The position numbers and the translations under genes were made by a program. From Hirudo medicinalis (taxonomy: Eukaryota > Annelida > Clitellata > Hirudinida > Hirudinidae), in assembly GCA_011800805.1 (NCBI GenBank), contig MPNW01000152.1, positions 417,706 to 481,705 of the forward strand: 64,000 nt of DNA. The letters run 5' to 3'. The notes under the pieces were generated by a model that worked only from the letters and a program-made list of their open reading frames with translations, was not told the DNA's origin and made no database searches. This document shows positions 63,600 through 64,000 of the stretch, in pieces. Position 1 is the stretch's first letter, and every line of letters begins with the position of its first letter.

Positions 63600-64000
63600 T
63601 AATACCTACATTTAATACATTTAATACATTTAATACTTTTAATACTTTTAATACATTTAATACTTTTAATACATTTAATACATTTAATACTTTTAATACA
63701 TTTAATACATTTAATACATTTAATACTTTTAATACATTTAATACATTTAATACATTTAATACTTTTAATACATTTAATACATTTAATACATTTATACATT
63801 TAATACATTTAATACTTTTAATACATTTAATACATTTAATACTTTTAATACATTTAATACATTTAATACATTTAATACTTTTAATACATTTAATACTTTT
63901 AATACATTTAATACATTTAATACTTTTAATACTTTTAATACATTTAATACTTTTAATACATTTAATACATTTAATACTTTTAATACATTTAATACATTTA
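63600..64000. repeat. 10-bp satellite-like repeat running off the right edge
   Basis: Two decamer types, TTTAATACAT and TTTAATACTT, alternate irregularly for at least 400 bp. One 8-9-bp slip occurs near 63790. The CIKCIKSI frame on the minus strand is its translation. True array length is unknown because the window ends within it. Confidence 0.9.

Noticed and set aside
63599..63799. CIKCIKSI repeat protein
   Set aside because: Translation of the 10-bp satellite-like array.

Overview
The window is animal nuclear DNA. Coding regions are split by short GT-AG introns, and there are no bacterial-style operons. The DNA is AT-rich and crowded with trinucleotide microsatellites, minisatellites and broken retrotransposons. 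The gene content (a contactin with an N-terminal C-type lectin domain, Rab11, Wntless, TFIIB, CPT2, a peptide-type GPCR) fits an invertebrate, most likely a protostome; I cannot name the phylum. Four single-base N positions mark assembly joins.

Layout, left to right. 1-3165 (-): 5' part of a Contactin gene, running off the left edge. 4976-8007 (-): a five-exon gene of the glycine-rich-domain-protein-like (DUF1399) family. About 9.2-13.5 kb: an unidentified long open exon, a small secreted-type ORF, microsatellites and an R2-like LINE tail. 13836-15023 (+): TMEM115. 15538-20352 (-): carnitine palmitoyltransferase 2, convergent with TMEM115. 21027-23450 (-): SSUH2. 23.5-30.8 kb: gene-poor, with MITE, LINE and pseudogene debris. 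30839-32224 (+): Rab11. 32662-33507 (-): MORN4, convergent with Rab11 and divergent from 34200-38615 (+) Wntless, whose long introns carry LINE 3' ends. 39852-40756 (-): unidentified coiled-coil gene. 42.1-43.4 kb: a hAT-like MITE with an 8-bp target duplication, and a broken LINE reverse transcriptase. 44361-46122 (-): TFIIB. 47990-61694 (-): a two-exon rhodopsin-family peptide receptor whose single 12.3-kb intron holds most of the repeats, a broken R2-like LINE and a possible nested promoter. 61.7-64 kb: satellite-like tandem repeats reaching the right edge.

I rebuilt exon structures by hand from frame, splice signals and family similarity. Those of DUF1399, TMEM115, CPT2, Rab11, MORN4, Wntless, TFIIB and the GPCR add up to complete multiples of three, with lengths close to the known families. 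The genes are unrelated housekeeping or signalling loci, not one pathway. Rab11 and Wntless both belong to membrane trafficking, but neighbourhood alone is no evidence of a functional link. I found no convincing new biological system. The best leads are the nested-promoter region at 56.0-59.1 kb, the unidentified genes at 9.2, 29.0, 39.9 and 43.8 kb, and the MITE family.
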